Shown here piece after piece: positions 50,612 through 58,572 of a stretch of DNA of 64,000 nt (within the stretch, counting starts at the first letter, position 1; the number at the start of each line of letters is the position of its first letter). The notes beneath the pieces were generated by a model, which saw nothing but the letters and a program-made list of their open reading frames with translations, searched no databases and was not told where the DNA came from. The DNA comes from Streptomyces angustmyceticus (GTDB taxonomy: Bacteria; Actinomycetota; Actinomycetes; Streptomycetales; Streptomycetaceae): positions 6,299,501 to 6,363,500 of the forward strand of contig NZ_CP082945.1 of NCBI RefSeq assembly GCF_019933235.1, given 5' to 3'. Made by a program: the position numbers and the translations under genes.

Positions 50612-51217
50612 ATGTCGGACAACTCTTCGGCGCCTCGGCGCTTCGTGGGATCCGTCGGGCTGCTCACCGCGGCCGCCGCCCTCGTGCTGTGCCTGCCCGG
50701 CGACGCCGTCGCCGACGGGGCGGGCGGCGACGGCGGCGGGGGCAAGGGCGCGCACGCCTGCGCCGCCGACCAGTGGCCCTGGGGCTGCCTCGCCGAGTGC
50801 GAGAGCAGCGGGGACTGGCACGTCAACACCGGCAACACCTTCTACGGCGGGCTGCAGTTCTGGCAGCCCACCTGGGAGGCCTTCGGCGGCCTCGACTTCG
50901 CGGAGCGGGCCGACCTCGCCAGCCGCGGCGAGCAGATCAAGATCGCGAAGCGGGTGCAGGCCGCCCAGGGATGGGGCGCCTGGCCCGAGTGCGCCCAGCG
51001 CTACGGGCTGATCCCGCCCGCCCGGACCCATGTCGTACGGCGCGGGGAGACGCTCGGCGAGATCGCCGAGAAGTACCACGTGAAGGGCGGCTGGCGGGCG
51101 CTGTACAGCGCCAACCGCTCGACCATCGGACCGGACCCCCGCAAGCTGCCGGTCGGCATCAAGCTGCGGCTCCCGCGGAAGGCGAAGGCGCACTCCCGGC
51201 CGGAGAGCGACGACTGA
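50612..51217 (+). CDS. Secreted Rpf-like transglycosylase with C-terminal LysM domain
   Basis: Resuscitation-promoting factors are lysozyme-like enzymes that cut peptidoglycan during spore germination and growth. The 201-residue precursor has a signal peptide (about residues 9-35), the Rpf/transglycosylase domain WGCLAECESSGDWHVNTGNT with the catalytic Glu and FYGGLQFWQPTWEAFGG, then a LysM motif (HVVRRGETLGEIAEKYHVKG...LPVGIKLRLP), which anchors it to peptidoglycan. ATG 50612 gives the best signal peptide. Several Streptomyces rpf genes are under c-di-AMP riboswitches; I could not identify one upstream. Confidence 0.9.
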   Translation: MSDNSSAPRRFVGSVGLLTAAAALVLCLPGDAVADGAGGDGGGGKGAHACAADQWPWGCLAECESSGDWHVNTGNTFYGGLQFWQPTWEAFGGLDFAERADLASRGEQIKIAKRVQAAQGWGAWPECAQRYGLIPPARTHVVRRGETLGEIAEKYHVKGGWRALYSANRSTIGPDPRKLPVGIKLRLPRKAKAHSRPESDD

Positions 51218-51511
51218 CGGTCGGACGGCGGGAGCCCGGCCGGGCCCGGACGGCGGCCGTCCCGCGCCCCGGTCCGGCCCGGCGCAGGGCCTGGTCACGC
51301 GGTGCGGACCGAGGGGATTTCGGCCCGGAGGGTTCCCCGGCCCGGCTTCCGATGACCTAACTTTTGCGGAACAACTTGGCGAAAGGCCCAACCAGGAACC
51401 CTGATTCGCGGTCCTACCGGTCGGCAGGGGGCCGCGTCGCGCCAACGGGAGGGGGGTGCGACGCGGCCCACGGGGAGACCACGACCGGAAGACCAGGGGA
51501 CACGGGGACGG

Positions 51512-52771
51512 ATGCACATCTCATTCCTGATACACAATGCCTACGGCATCGGGGGGACGATCAGGACGACGTTCAACCTCGCGCGCACGCTCGCCGAGCA
51601 GCACGAGGTCGAGATCGTGTCGGTGCTGCGCCACCGCGACGACCCGGTCTTCGACCTCGGTCCGCGGGTCGCCCTGCGGCACCTGGTGGACCTCAGGGAG
51701 AACAGCCCCGGCTACGAGGGCGCGGACCCCGCGCACGCCCGCCCCGCCAGGATATTCCCCGCCGCCGAGAACCGGTTCGGCCAGTACAGCGAGCTGACCG
51801 ACCGCCGGATAGCCCAGCACCTGCGCCGGCTGGAGACCGACGTGGTGGTCGGCACCCGGCCCGGACTCAATGTGCACATCGCCAAGCAGGCGCGCCGCGG
51901 CCCGGTCCGGATAGGCCAGGAGCACCTCACCCTCGACACCCACAGCCGGGCGCTCAAACTGGCGCTGCGCAGCGCCTATCCGCGCCTCGACGCGGTCACC
52001 ACCGTCACCGAGGCCGACGCCCGCACCTACCGCAGGACGCTGCGGCTGCCCGGAGTGCGCGTCGAGGCGGTGCCCAACAGCGTGCCGGAGCCCGCTCTCG
52101 CACCCGCCGACGGCAGCGGCAAGTGGGTCGTCGCGGCCGGCCGGCTCGCCCGCGTCAAGCGTTACGACGTCCTCATCCGCGCCTTCGCCCACGTCGCCGC
52201 CGAGCGGCCCGACTGGCGGCTGCGGATCTACGGCGGCGGCGCGGAGAAGGCCGCGCTGCGCGCCCTGATCGACGAACTCGGCCTGTACAACCACGTCTTC
52301 CTGATGGGTCCGGCCAACCCCCTGGAGCCCGAGTGGGCCAAGGGCTCGATCGCGGCGGTCTCCTCCAGCCTGGAGTCCTTCGGGATGACGATCGTCGAGG
52401 CCATGCGCTGCGGGCTGCCGGTGGTCGCCACCAACTGCCCGCACGGGCCCGGCGAGATCATCGACGACGGGGTGGACGGCCGGCTGGTGCCGGTCGGCAA
52501 CCCGGAGGCGCTGGCCGGCTCGCTGCTCGCGCTGATCAACGACGACGCCGCCCGCAAGCGGATGGGCGAGGCCGCGCTGGTCTCGTCGGCCCGCTTCGAC
52601 CCGGCCGCGGTCGCCGGACGCTACGAGGAGCTCTTCGGCGAGCTGCTCGCCCGCGGGCGGGGCAACCGGCTGCGCGGCAGCCTGCATCGCGCCCGGGGAG
52701 CCCTGCTCGGCGGCGCGTACGCCACCAAGGACGCGGCCCGCGCCGCACTGAGAGGGGTGCGGACGGTATGA
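51512..52771 (+). CDS. GT4-family glycosyltransferase
   Basis: The 419-residue GT-B enzyme starts MHISFLIHNAYGIGGTIRTT (the glycine-rich loop of the acceptor domain) and has WVVAAGRLARVKRYDVLIRA, IYGGGAEKAALRALIDELGL and the donor signature SLESFGMTIVEAMRCGLPVV with the EX7E pair. It probably transfers a sugar to a membrane or wall acceptor. A basic amphipathic C-terminus (LRGSLHRARGALLGG) could hold it to the membrane. The upstream intergenic region (294 bases) shows no clear promoter. Its stop overlaps the next gene's start by ATGA, so the two form a pair. Confidence 0.88.
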   Translation: MHISFLIHNAYGIGGTIRTTFNLARTLAEQHEVEIVSVLRHRDDPVFDLGPRVALRHLVDLRENSPGYEGADPAHARPARIFPAAENRFGQYSELTDRRIAQHLRRLETDVVVGTRPGLNVHIAKQARRGPVRIGQEHLTLDTHSRALKLALRSAYPRLDAVTTVTEADARTYRRTLRLPGVRVEAVPNSVPEPALAPADGSGKWVVAAGRLARVKRYDVLIRAFAHVAAERPDWRLRIYGGGAEKAALRALIDELGLYNHVFLMGPANPLEPEWAKGSIAAVSSSLESFGMTIVEAMRCGLPVVATNCPHGPGEIIDDGVDGRLVPVGNPEALAGSLLALINDDAARKRMGEAALVSSARFDPAAVAGRYEELFGELLARGRGNRLRGSLHRARGALLGGAYATKDAARAALRGVRTV

Positions 52772-53742
52772 CCGCGCCGAGCCGACTGACGGTCACCGGA
52801 GACGAGATGAAGGAGTCCTCCGCCATCGATCCAGAACCCATGGTTCCGGCGCGCGCGGGAACCGACCGCCCCGAGCGGGCGGCCGAACCGGCCGGGGCGG
52901 CGCCGGTGGAGCTGAGGGCCGACTGCATCGCCGACTCCGCCGGCGGCCTCACCTTCGACCTGAACGCCCCTCAGGAGACCCCGGGCGCCTGGAGCGCGGC
53001 GCTGGTGCTGCGGCTGCGCGGCGGCGACGGCGCGGACGACGAGGTGCGGCTGCCGCTCGGGCCGAACGGCGCCGGGCGCCTGCGCGCCGTGCTGCCCAGC
53101 ACCGTCCCCCTCGCCGAGGGCCGCTGGAACGCCTACGCCGACCTCGGCGACGGCCAGGACCCGCGGCGCCTGCTGCCGGGCCTCAACGACCTGCGGTCGC
53201 TGGTGGACCGCCGGCCGCTGGCGGGCATCGGCCGGCTCGGGGTGCGCATCCCGTACGCGACCAAGTTCGGCAACCTCGCGCTGCGCAGCTGGCGGCGCGG
53301 TCCGCACGCCGAGGCCGGTGACATCCTCGTCGCGCCCGACGGCATGACGGTCTCCGGCCGGCTCTACGGCGCCGCGCCGGGCGCCGGTGCCCGCGCCGAG
53401 GCCCGTGCGCGCCGCGATGCGGCCTCGACGGACGCCGCGCCGGCCACCGTCACCGTCCCGCTGACCGTGGAGGGCACGGAGTTCACCTTCACCCTGCCCT
53501 ACGAGGAGCTGGCCGCCCGCTGGGAGCAGGGCAGCGAGCCCTGGGACCTGTGGCTGCGCCCCGCCGAGGGCGCCCGGCCGGTGCGCCTGGCCCGCCTCCT
53601 GGACGACGTCGCCGACAAGAAGCAGGTCTTCAGCTACCCGGCGCTGCCGGTGCCCTCCGGCACCGGGCGGCTCCGGGTCGGTCCGTACTACACGCTCGAC
53701 AACGACCTGGCCGTACGGGTCGCGGGCCCCGCCGAGGACTGA
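52768..53742 (+). CDS. Protein of unknown function coupled to a GT4 glycosyltransferase
   Basis: I do not recognise this 324-residue protein. After a disordered 45-residue start it seems all-beta: VELRADCIADSAGGLTFDLN, SAALVLRLRGGDGADDEVRL, VPLAEGRWNAYADLGDG and TEFTFTLPYEELAARWEQG repeat short strands with D/G turns. The end (GRLRVGPYYTLDNDLAVRVA) resembles the tail of proteins paired with actinobacterial transferases. No signal peptide or helix is evident, so it is probably cytoplasmic. ATG 52768 overlaps the GT4 stop, implying coupled expression and perhaps a subunit or accessory role. Confidence 0.72.
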   Translation: MTAPSRLTVTGDEMKESSAIDPEPMVPARAGTDRPERAAEPAGAAPVELRADCIADSAGGLTFDLNAPQETPGAWSAALVLRLRGGDGADDEVRLPLGPNGAGRLRAVLPSTVPLAEGRWNAYADLGDGQDPRRLLPGLNDLRSLVDRRPLAGIGRLGVRIPYATKFGNLALRSWRRGPHAEAGDILVAPDGMTVSGRLYGAAPGAGARAEARARRDAASTDAAPATVTVPLTVEGTEFTFTLPYEELAARWEQGSEPWDLWLRPAEGARPVRLARLLDDVADKKQVFSYPALPVPSGTGRLRVGPYYTLDNDLAVRVAGPAED

Positions 53743-53763
53743 CGGGCCCCGTCCGCGGTCCGC

Positions 53764-53795
53764 CCGCGGTCCTCGTGACGTATCGAGGACCGCGG
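53764..53795 (+). terminator. Terminator between the GT4 pair and the WYL regulator
   Basis: CCGCGGTCCTC (53764-53774) and GAGGACCGCGG (53785-53795) form a perfect 11-bp stem with a 10-base loop, 21 bases after the previous stop and 29 bases before the regulator ATG. Confidence 0.7.
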
Positions 53796-53824
53796 CTGTC
53801 CGCAAGGGCTGCGAGACTCGGACC

Positions 53825-54859
53825 ATGTTGGAGACCTCGGCACGTCTGCTGCGTCTGCTCTCCCTGCTGCAGGCCCACCGCGAGTGGTCCGGCGCGGAGC
53901 TCGCCGACCGGCTCGACGTCACCCCGCGCACGGTGCGCCGGGACATCGACCGGCTGCGCGAGCTGGGCTATCCGGTCCACTCGGCGCCGGGCACCGCCGG
54001 CGGCTACCGCCTCGGGGCCGGCGCCGCACTCCCGCCGCTGCTGCTGGACGACGAGGAGGCGGTGGCGGTCGCGGTCGGGCTGCGCACCGCGGCGGCGGGC
54101 GGGGTCGAGGGCATCGAGGAGTCCTCGGTGCGGGCGCTGGCGAAGCTGGAACAGGTGCTGCCACACCGGCTGCGGCGCCAGGTCGGTGCGCTGAACGCCT
54201 TCACCGTCCCGCTGCCCGGCGGCGGGCCGCGGGTGGACCCGAACGTCCTCACCGAACTCGCGCACGCCTGCCGGGACCGCCACCGGATCCGCTTCGACTA
54301 CACCGCCCACGACGGCACGGTCTCCCGCCGCATCGTGGAACCGCACCGCCTGGTCAGCGCCCGGCGCACCTGGTACCTCGTCGCCTGGGACACCGACCGC
54401 GGGGACTGGCGCACCTACCGGGCCGACCGCCTCACCCCCACCCCGCCGCACGGGCCGCGCTTCACGCCCCGCCCGCCACCGGCCGAGGACCTCGCCGAGT
54501 ACGTCGCCCGGGGCATCTCCACCCGGGTCTACGCCCGGCGGGCCACCGTGCTGCTGCACGCCCCGCTGGAGCGTGCCGCGGAGCGCATCGGCCCGGCCGC
54601 CGGAACCCTCGAAGCAGTCGACGAGCGGACCTGCCTGCTGCGGACCGGGGCGCACAGCCTGGAGCTGATGGTGCTCCACATCGTGCTGACGGGCTTCGAC
54701 TTCGAGGTCCGTGAGCCGCCGGAGCTGCTCGACCGCGTCCGGGAGGTCAGGGACCGGCTGTCCCGGGCACTGGCGGCGCCGCCACCGGCTGCTTCCCCAC
54801 CTCCGGATGGTGCAGATCGAACGCGGGGGACTCGGAACGGATCCTCGGCAGGGTCGTGA
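53825..54859 (+). CDS. WYL-domain transcriptional regulator (DeoR/YafY-type HTH)
   Basis: The 344-residue protein has an N-terminal HTH_11 winged helix (ARLLRLLSLLQAHREWSGAE and TPRTVRRDIDRLRELGYPVH, residues 5-55), then a WYL domain whose RTWYLVAWDTDRGDWRTYRAD (near 180) carries the WYL-type motif, and a C-terminal WCX region. WYL regulators bind nucleic-acid or ligand signals and usually repress neighbouring or stress genes. The last 35 residues are Pro/Arg-rich and lie antisense to the end of ctaD (113 bases overlap). Confidence 0.9.
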   Translation: MLETSARLLRLLSLLQAHREWSGAELADRLDVTPRTVRRDIDRLRELGYPVHSAPGTAGGYRLGAGAALPPLLLDDEEAVAVAVGLRTAAAGGVEGIEESSVRALAKLEQVLPHRLRRQVGALNAFTVPLPGGGPRVDPNVLTELAHACRDRHRIRFDYTAHDGTVSRRIVEPHRLVSARRTWYLVAWDTDRGDWRTYRADRLTPTPPHGPRFTPRPPPAEDLAEYVARGISTRVYARRATVLLHAPLERAAERIGPAAGTLEAVDERTCLLRTGAHSLELMVLHIVLTGFDFEVREPPELLDRVREVRDRLSRALAAPPPAASPPPDGADRTRGTRNGSSAGS

Positions 54860-56429
54860 AGTTGTGCCGGGGCGGCGGCGAGGAGGTCGCCCACTCCAGG
54901 GAGCGGCCGAACCCCCAGGGGTCGTCGCCGGCGGTCCTGGTGCCGTGCCGGGTGGTCCGCCAGACGTTGTAGAGGAACGGCAGCGTGGACAGGCCGAGCA
55001 GGAAGGAGCCGACGGTGGAGAGGGTGTTCAGGGCCGTGAAGCCGTCGGCGGCCAGATAGTCGGCGTAGCGTCGCGGCATGCCTTCCACGCCCAGCCAGTG
55101 CTGGACGAGGAAGGTGGTGTGGAAGCCGACGAACAGTGTCCAGAAGTGGATCTTTCCCAGCCGTTCGTCGAGCAGCTTGCCGGTGAATTTCGGCCACCAG
55201 AAGTAGAAGCCCGCGTACGTGGCGAAGACGACCGTCCCGAAGACGACGTAGTGGAAGTGGCCGACGACGAAGTAGGAGTCGGTGACGTGGAAGTCCAGCG
55301 GCGGTGAGGCGAGGATGACGCCGGTCAGCCCGCCGAACAGAAAGCTCACCAGGAACCCGATCGACCACAGCATCGGCGTCTCGAAGGACACCGAGCCGTG
55401 CCACATGGTGCCGATCCAGTTGAAGAACTTCACCCCGGTCGGCGCCGCGATCAGGAACGACATGATGGAGAAGAACGGCAGCAGCACCGCCCCCGTCACG
55501 AACATGTGGTGCGCCCAGACCATCACCGACAGGGCCGTGATGGCCATCGTCGCGCCGATGAGCATCACATAGCCGAAGATCGGCTTGCGGGAGAAGACCG
55601 GGATGATCTCCGTGATGATGCCGAAGAACGGCAGCGCGATGATGTAGACCTCGGGATGGCCGAAGAACCAGAACAGGTGCTGCCACAGCAGCGCACCGCC
55701 CCACTGCGCCTCGAACACCACCGACCCGAACTGCCGGTCCGCCTCCAGCACCAGCAGCGCCGCCGCCAGGACGGGGAACGCCATCAGGACCAGGATCGAG
55801 GTGAAGAGGATGTTCCAGGTGAACACCGGCATCCGGAACATCGTCATCCCGGGCGCGCGGAGCACGAGGATCGTGGTGATGAAGTTGACGGCACCGAGGA
55901 TGGTGCCGAAGCCGGCCAGCGCCAGCCCCATGATCCACATATCGGCGCCGACGCCGGGGGAGCGGACCATCGAGTTCAGCGGTGCGTAGGCCGTCCACCC
56001 GAAGGCCGGGCCGCCGAAGGGCGTGAGGAAGCTGCCCAGCACGATCAGGCCGCCGAAGAGGAACAGCCAGTACGAGAGCATGTTCAGCCGCGGGAAGGCC
56101 ACGTCCGGCGAGCCGATCTGCAGCGGCATGATCTCGTTGGCGAAACCGGCGAAGGCGGGGGTGGCGAACAGCAGCAGCATGATCGTGCCGTGCATCGTCA
56201 CCGCCTGGTTGAACTCCTCCGCGTCGATGATCTGCAGCCCTGGCCGGGCCAGTTCGGCGCGCATCACCATCGCGAGCAGCCCGCCCACCAGGAAGAAGCC
56301 GAACGCGGTGATCAGGTAGAGATGCCCGATCTTCTTGTGGTCGGTGGTCGTCAGCCAGTCGACCAGCACCGCCCCGCGGCGCCGGGCCCCCGGGGGCCGG
56401 AGAGCGGCCCGGTCGGTGTCCGTAACCAT
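54747..56429 (-). CDS. ctaD: Cytochrome c oxidase subunit I (aa3-type), orphan copy
   Basis: This is the catalytic heme-copper subunit with about 12 membrane helices, 560 residues. Ligands are visible: VTMHGTIM (heme a His), WFFGHPEVYI (CuB His with cross-linked Tyr), WAHHMF (CuB His pair) and VGHFHYVVFG (heme a3/a His). It begins VDWLTTTDHKKIGHLYL. The C-terminal tail is cytoplasmic. GAGGTG lies 6 bases before the ATG. No ctaC, ctaE or ctaF genes are beside it, so it is a stand-alone paralogue of the subunit normally in ctaCDFE-qcr, perhaps used under special conditions. Confidence 0.94.
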   Translation of the reverse strand: MVTDTDRAALRPPGARRRGAVLVDWLTTTDHKKIGHLYLITAFGFFLVGGLLAMVMRAELARPGLQIIDAEEFNQAVTMHGTIMLLLFATPAFAGFANEIMPLQIGSPDVAFPRLNMLSYWLFLFGGLIVLGSFLTPFGGPAFGWTAYAPLNSMVRSPGVGADMWIMGLALAGFGTILGAVNFITTILVLRAPGMTMFRMPVFTWNILFTSILVLMAFPVLAAALLVLEADRQFGSVVFEAQWGGALLWQHLFWFFGHPEVYIIALPFFGIITEIIPVFSRKPIFGYVMLIGATMAITALSVMVWAHHMFVTGAVLLPFFSIMSFLIAAPTGVKFFNWIGTMWHGSVSFETPMLWSIGFLVSFLFGGLTGVILASPPLDFHVTDSYFVVGHFHYVVFGTVVFATYAGFYFWWPKFTGKLLDERLGKIHFWTLFVGFHTTFLVQHWLGVEGMPRRYADYLAADGFTALNTLSTVGSFLLGLSTLPFLYNVWRTTRHGTRTAGDDPWGFGRSLEWATSSPPPRHNFTTLPRIRSESPAFDLHHPEVGKQPVAAPPVPGTAGP

Positions 56430-56940
56430 CCGCTGCACCTCGTTCGTCGAAGGTGTACTGGGGCCCGGCACATGATGCTCGCGCGGACGGCGCGGAGCGA
56501 GGTGGCGCTCCGGTCCGTTCCGGTGGGATCGGGCGGGGCCGGCGGAGCGGCCGGCGGGCGGGCCGGAGCGGCCGCCGGGACCGGCAAGCCGGGCGATGTG
56601 CGGAAAATGTGTGCGGAGTGTGGCGCGTGGGACAAATTCCCGGCGGCCGATAAGGGCACCGGGTAAAGGGAATCCGCCGTTTACGGAGGATTGTTTTCGG
56701 ACGGCCCGCCGCGAGGTGCCGGGCAAACGCTCCCGTTTCGCATTCGATCAAGGTGGAATTCCGGCCGGGCAAAATTCCACCCGGATGCGCGATCGCACGG
56801 CGCGTAAGGGTGACGGAAGTTCCGGCAAACGCACCGGTGTCGGCTGTGACACAAGTGTGACCAACGCCGGACCGGGTGGTCACCGGGGTGTGCGAGGGCC
56901 GCCCTTCCGCGGGCCGCCGGGGGCGCCTACGGTGGCTGTC
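56430..56940. other. Intergenic region between ctaD and the I78 gene with repeated CCGGGCAAA-like elements
   Basis: About 510 bases, with an A+T-richer part from 56600 to 56870. It holds the promoter side of ctaD (reading left). A motif similar to CCGGGCAAA(C) occurs at 56719-56728, 56764-56773 and 56821-56830. TGTGAC repeats at 56845 and 56856, five bases apart. No open frame here has a recognisable product. See the separate entry for the inverted repeat. Confidence 0.5.
56752..56781. promoter_or_regulatory. Inverted repeat GGTGGAATT-N12-AATTCCACC upstream of ctaD
   Basis: Perfect 9-base arms at 56752-56760 and 56773-56781, separated by 12 bases containing CCGGCCGGGC. The A+T content (AATT in each arm) stands out in this genome. 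It lies about 320 bases upstream of ctaD and 160 bases upstream of the I78 gene, so it could serve either. Confidence 0.45.
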
Positions 56941-57153
56941 ATGGACGTACCGAACCTTCCCGACAACCCCCAGGACGACATCGACGCGTATGTCGGCCTC
57001 GCCCAGCAGGACGCCGAGGAGCAGGCCAGGGGGCGTGGCTGGACGACCGTCCGCGCGCTGCCGCCGGGCGCGATCGTCACCATGGAGTACCTGGCCGGCC
57101 GGATCAACTTCGAGGTCGAGGACGGCACGGTGCACCGCACCTGGCAGGGCTGA
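56941..57153 (+). CDS. Peptidase-inhibitor I78-family small protein
   Basis: This 70-residue protein has the I78 core: RGWTTVRALPPGAIVTMEYL AGRINFEVEDGTVHRTW, in which W, VR, PG, VTM and the N(F/V)EVE strand match the family; known members inhibit serine peptidases. The N-terminal 25 residues are acidic and helical (DIDAYVGLAQQDAEEQA). There is no signal peptide, so a cytoplasmic role is likely. ATG 56941 has no ribosome site, and TACGGT 8 bases upstream could be a -10 for a leaderless message. A strong terminator follows. It is absent as a separate frame in most gene calls because a longer frame to 56596 overlaps it. Confidence 0.75.
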   Translation: MDVPNLPDNPQDDIDAYVGLAQQDAEEQARGRGWTTVRALPPGAIVTMEYLAGRINFEVEDGTVHRTWQG

Positions 57154-57165
57154 GCGCCGCACCGA

Positions 57166-57213
57166 CGACGAAGGACCCGCCCGCTCCCCGGGGAGCGGGC
57201 GGGTCCTTCGTCG
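57166..57213. terminator. Strong bidirectional terminator (24-bp perfect arms)
   Basis: Bases 57166-57189 pair perfectly with 57190-57213 (CGACGAAGGACCCGCC... and its complement), a palindrome without loop spacer. It lies between convergent genes, 12 bases after the I78 stop and 42 bases from the PAP2 stop. Confidence 0.92.
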
Positions 57214-57255
57214 CGGGGTGGGGTGTGCGTACCGGCCCCGCCGCCTGTGGTGGGC

Positions 57256-58290
57256 TCAGCCGCTCGCGTTGCGGCCGCGCCCGGACGTCGGGCTCAGCGG
57301 AATGGTGCGCGGCATCCGGTCCGCGTGCGGCGGCCGCCGGCTGCCGGCCGGTGCGGCCGGGGCGCGCTCCGAGCGGATGGTGTACGGGCGCGACGGGTGG
57401 TGCGGCCAGCCGTCCGGGGTATGGGCGGCGGACCGGCCGCCGGTGCCCGCGGAGATCGGTTCGCGGACGAGCACCTCGCCGTCGGGGGCGATGCGCTGCC
57501 GGGAGACGCCGGGGGCCAGTGAGCCGACCGGCAGCGGGCCGCGCAGCGAATCGGGGCGCAGCCGCAGCCAGAGCCGCAGCAGGATGCCCATGAGGCGGTC
57601 CTCGAACCAGGTGATCCCGGGCTCCAGCCACGGCATCGCCAGCAGCACCAGCAGTCCGGCCGCCCAGCCGAGCAGCACGTCGCTGACCCAGTGGGTGCCG
57701 AGGTAGACGGTGGTCATGCCGACGCCCAGCGCGCCCAGCGCGGCGATCACCGACAGCGTCCGGCGGCGCAGCGAGGTGGTCGCCAGGTAGGCCAGCACAC
57801 CCCAGGTCACCACGGCGTTCGCGGTGTGGCCCGAGGGGAATATGTCGCCGCCGAGCCCCATCTCGTTGGCGCCGACCACGGTCGCGTAGTGCGGGCCGAG
57901 CCGGCCCATGCCGAGCTTGGCGGCGCCCACGGTGATGTTCAGCAGCAGCAGCGAGGCGCCGAGCACCAGCAGCGGGTGGAGGTTGCGCTGGCGCCAGCAG
58001 CGCCAGCCCAGCCAGGCCGCCACCGCCACCGCGGTCGGTCCGCGCTGCCCCAGTACAACGAAGTAGTCGAGGAAGGCATGGATCTCGGGCCATTGCTTGT
58101 ACGGCCTGAAGAACATGACTTGCCAGTCGAACGTGACCAGCCATGAAGTGGCGAGCACCCCGGCCACGATCGCGAGATACACCGCCAGCGTGCCCCAGAA
58201 CAGCCACATGCGGGTCCGGGTCATGCTGGGCGGTCGGACGCGATCGGTCGGGCGCTCCTCCATCTGGTCGAGCTTGTCATCGGTACGCAC
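57256..58290 (-). CDS. PAP2-family membrane phosphatase-like protein with altered motifs
   Basis: The 344-residue protein has six predicted membrane helices (residues about 28-245) and a long Pro/Arg tail. PAP2 motifs: motif 1 is KLGMGRLGP (usual K-x6-RP, here the Arg position is Gly), motif 2 is IFPSGHTANAV (PSGH intact), motif 3 is TTVYLGTHWVSD (usual SR-x5-H-x3-D; the SR pair is TT, His and Asp intact). PAP2 enzymes usually dephosphorylate lipid phosphates such as undecaprenyl-PP or phosphatidate. Loss of both phosphate-gripping arginines makes normal activity doubtful, though this may be a conserved subfamily trait. GTG 58290 is the start. Confidence 0.85.
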   Translation of the reverse strand: MRTDDKLDQMEERPTDRVRPPSMTRTRMWLFWGTLAVYLAIVAGVLATSWLVTFDWQVMFFRPYKQWPEIHAFLDYFVVLGQRGPTAVAVAAWLGWRCWRQRNLHPLLVLGASLLLLNITVGAAKLGMGRLGPHYATVVGANEMGLGGDIFPSGHTANAVVTWGVLAYLATTSLRRRTLSVIAALGALGVGMTTVYLGTHWVSDVLLGWAAGLLVLLAMPWLEPGITWFEDRLMGILLRLWLRLRPDSLRGPLPVGSLAPGVSRQRIAPDGEVLVREPISAGTGGRSAAHTPDGWPHHPSRPYTIRSERAPAAPAGSRRPPHADRMPRTIPLSPTSGRGRNASG

Positions 58291-58572
58291 TCAATCGACG
58301 TTACCGCGTGTGATGTAGGTGCTTGGTCAAACTGTGCGCTTTGTAATGACGATGTGATGTGGAATGTGTCTCAATCGGGGCTTCGTTACAAGGATTTGGA
58401 AGAGAATTCCCGGCGATTCCCAAACGCTTCCCCGGGCCCGCGTGTCGTCACCCTGAGCGCCTTATCTGCTTTTCGCCGGCAGAGTTTATCCGGCCGTCGC
58501 CCGGGGGCCGCTCGTCGTTTCCCGGGGTGGATCACGGAGAGGGTTCGCATGATGACGGTGTGTGCTCGGAGG
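58291..58572. other. A+T-rich intergenic stretch upstream of the PAP2 gene
   Basis: From about 58311 to 58420 the G+C content falls to roughly 45%, far below the rest of the window. It includes TTGACC on the minus strand near 58325, a possible -35 for the PAP2 gene. No protein frame is supported. A small RNA or a transfer-derived scar cannot be excluded. Confidence 0.4.
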
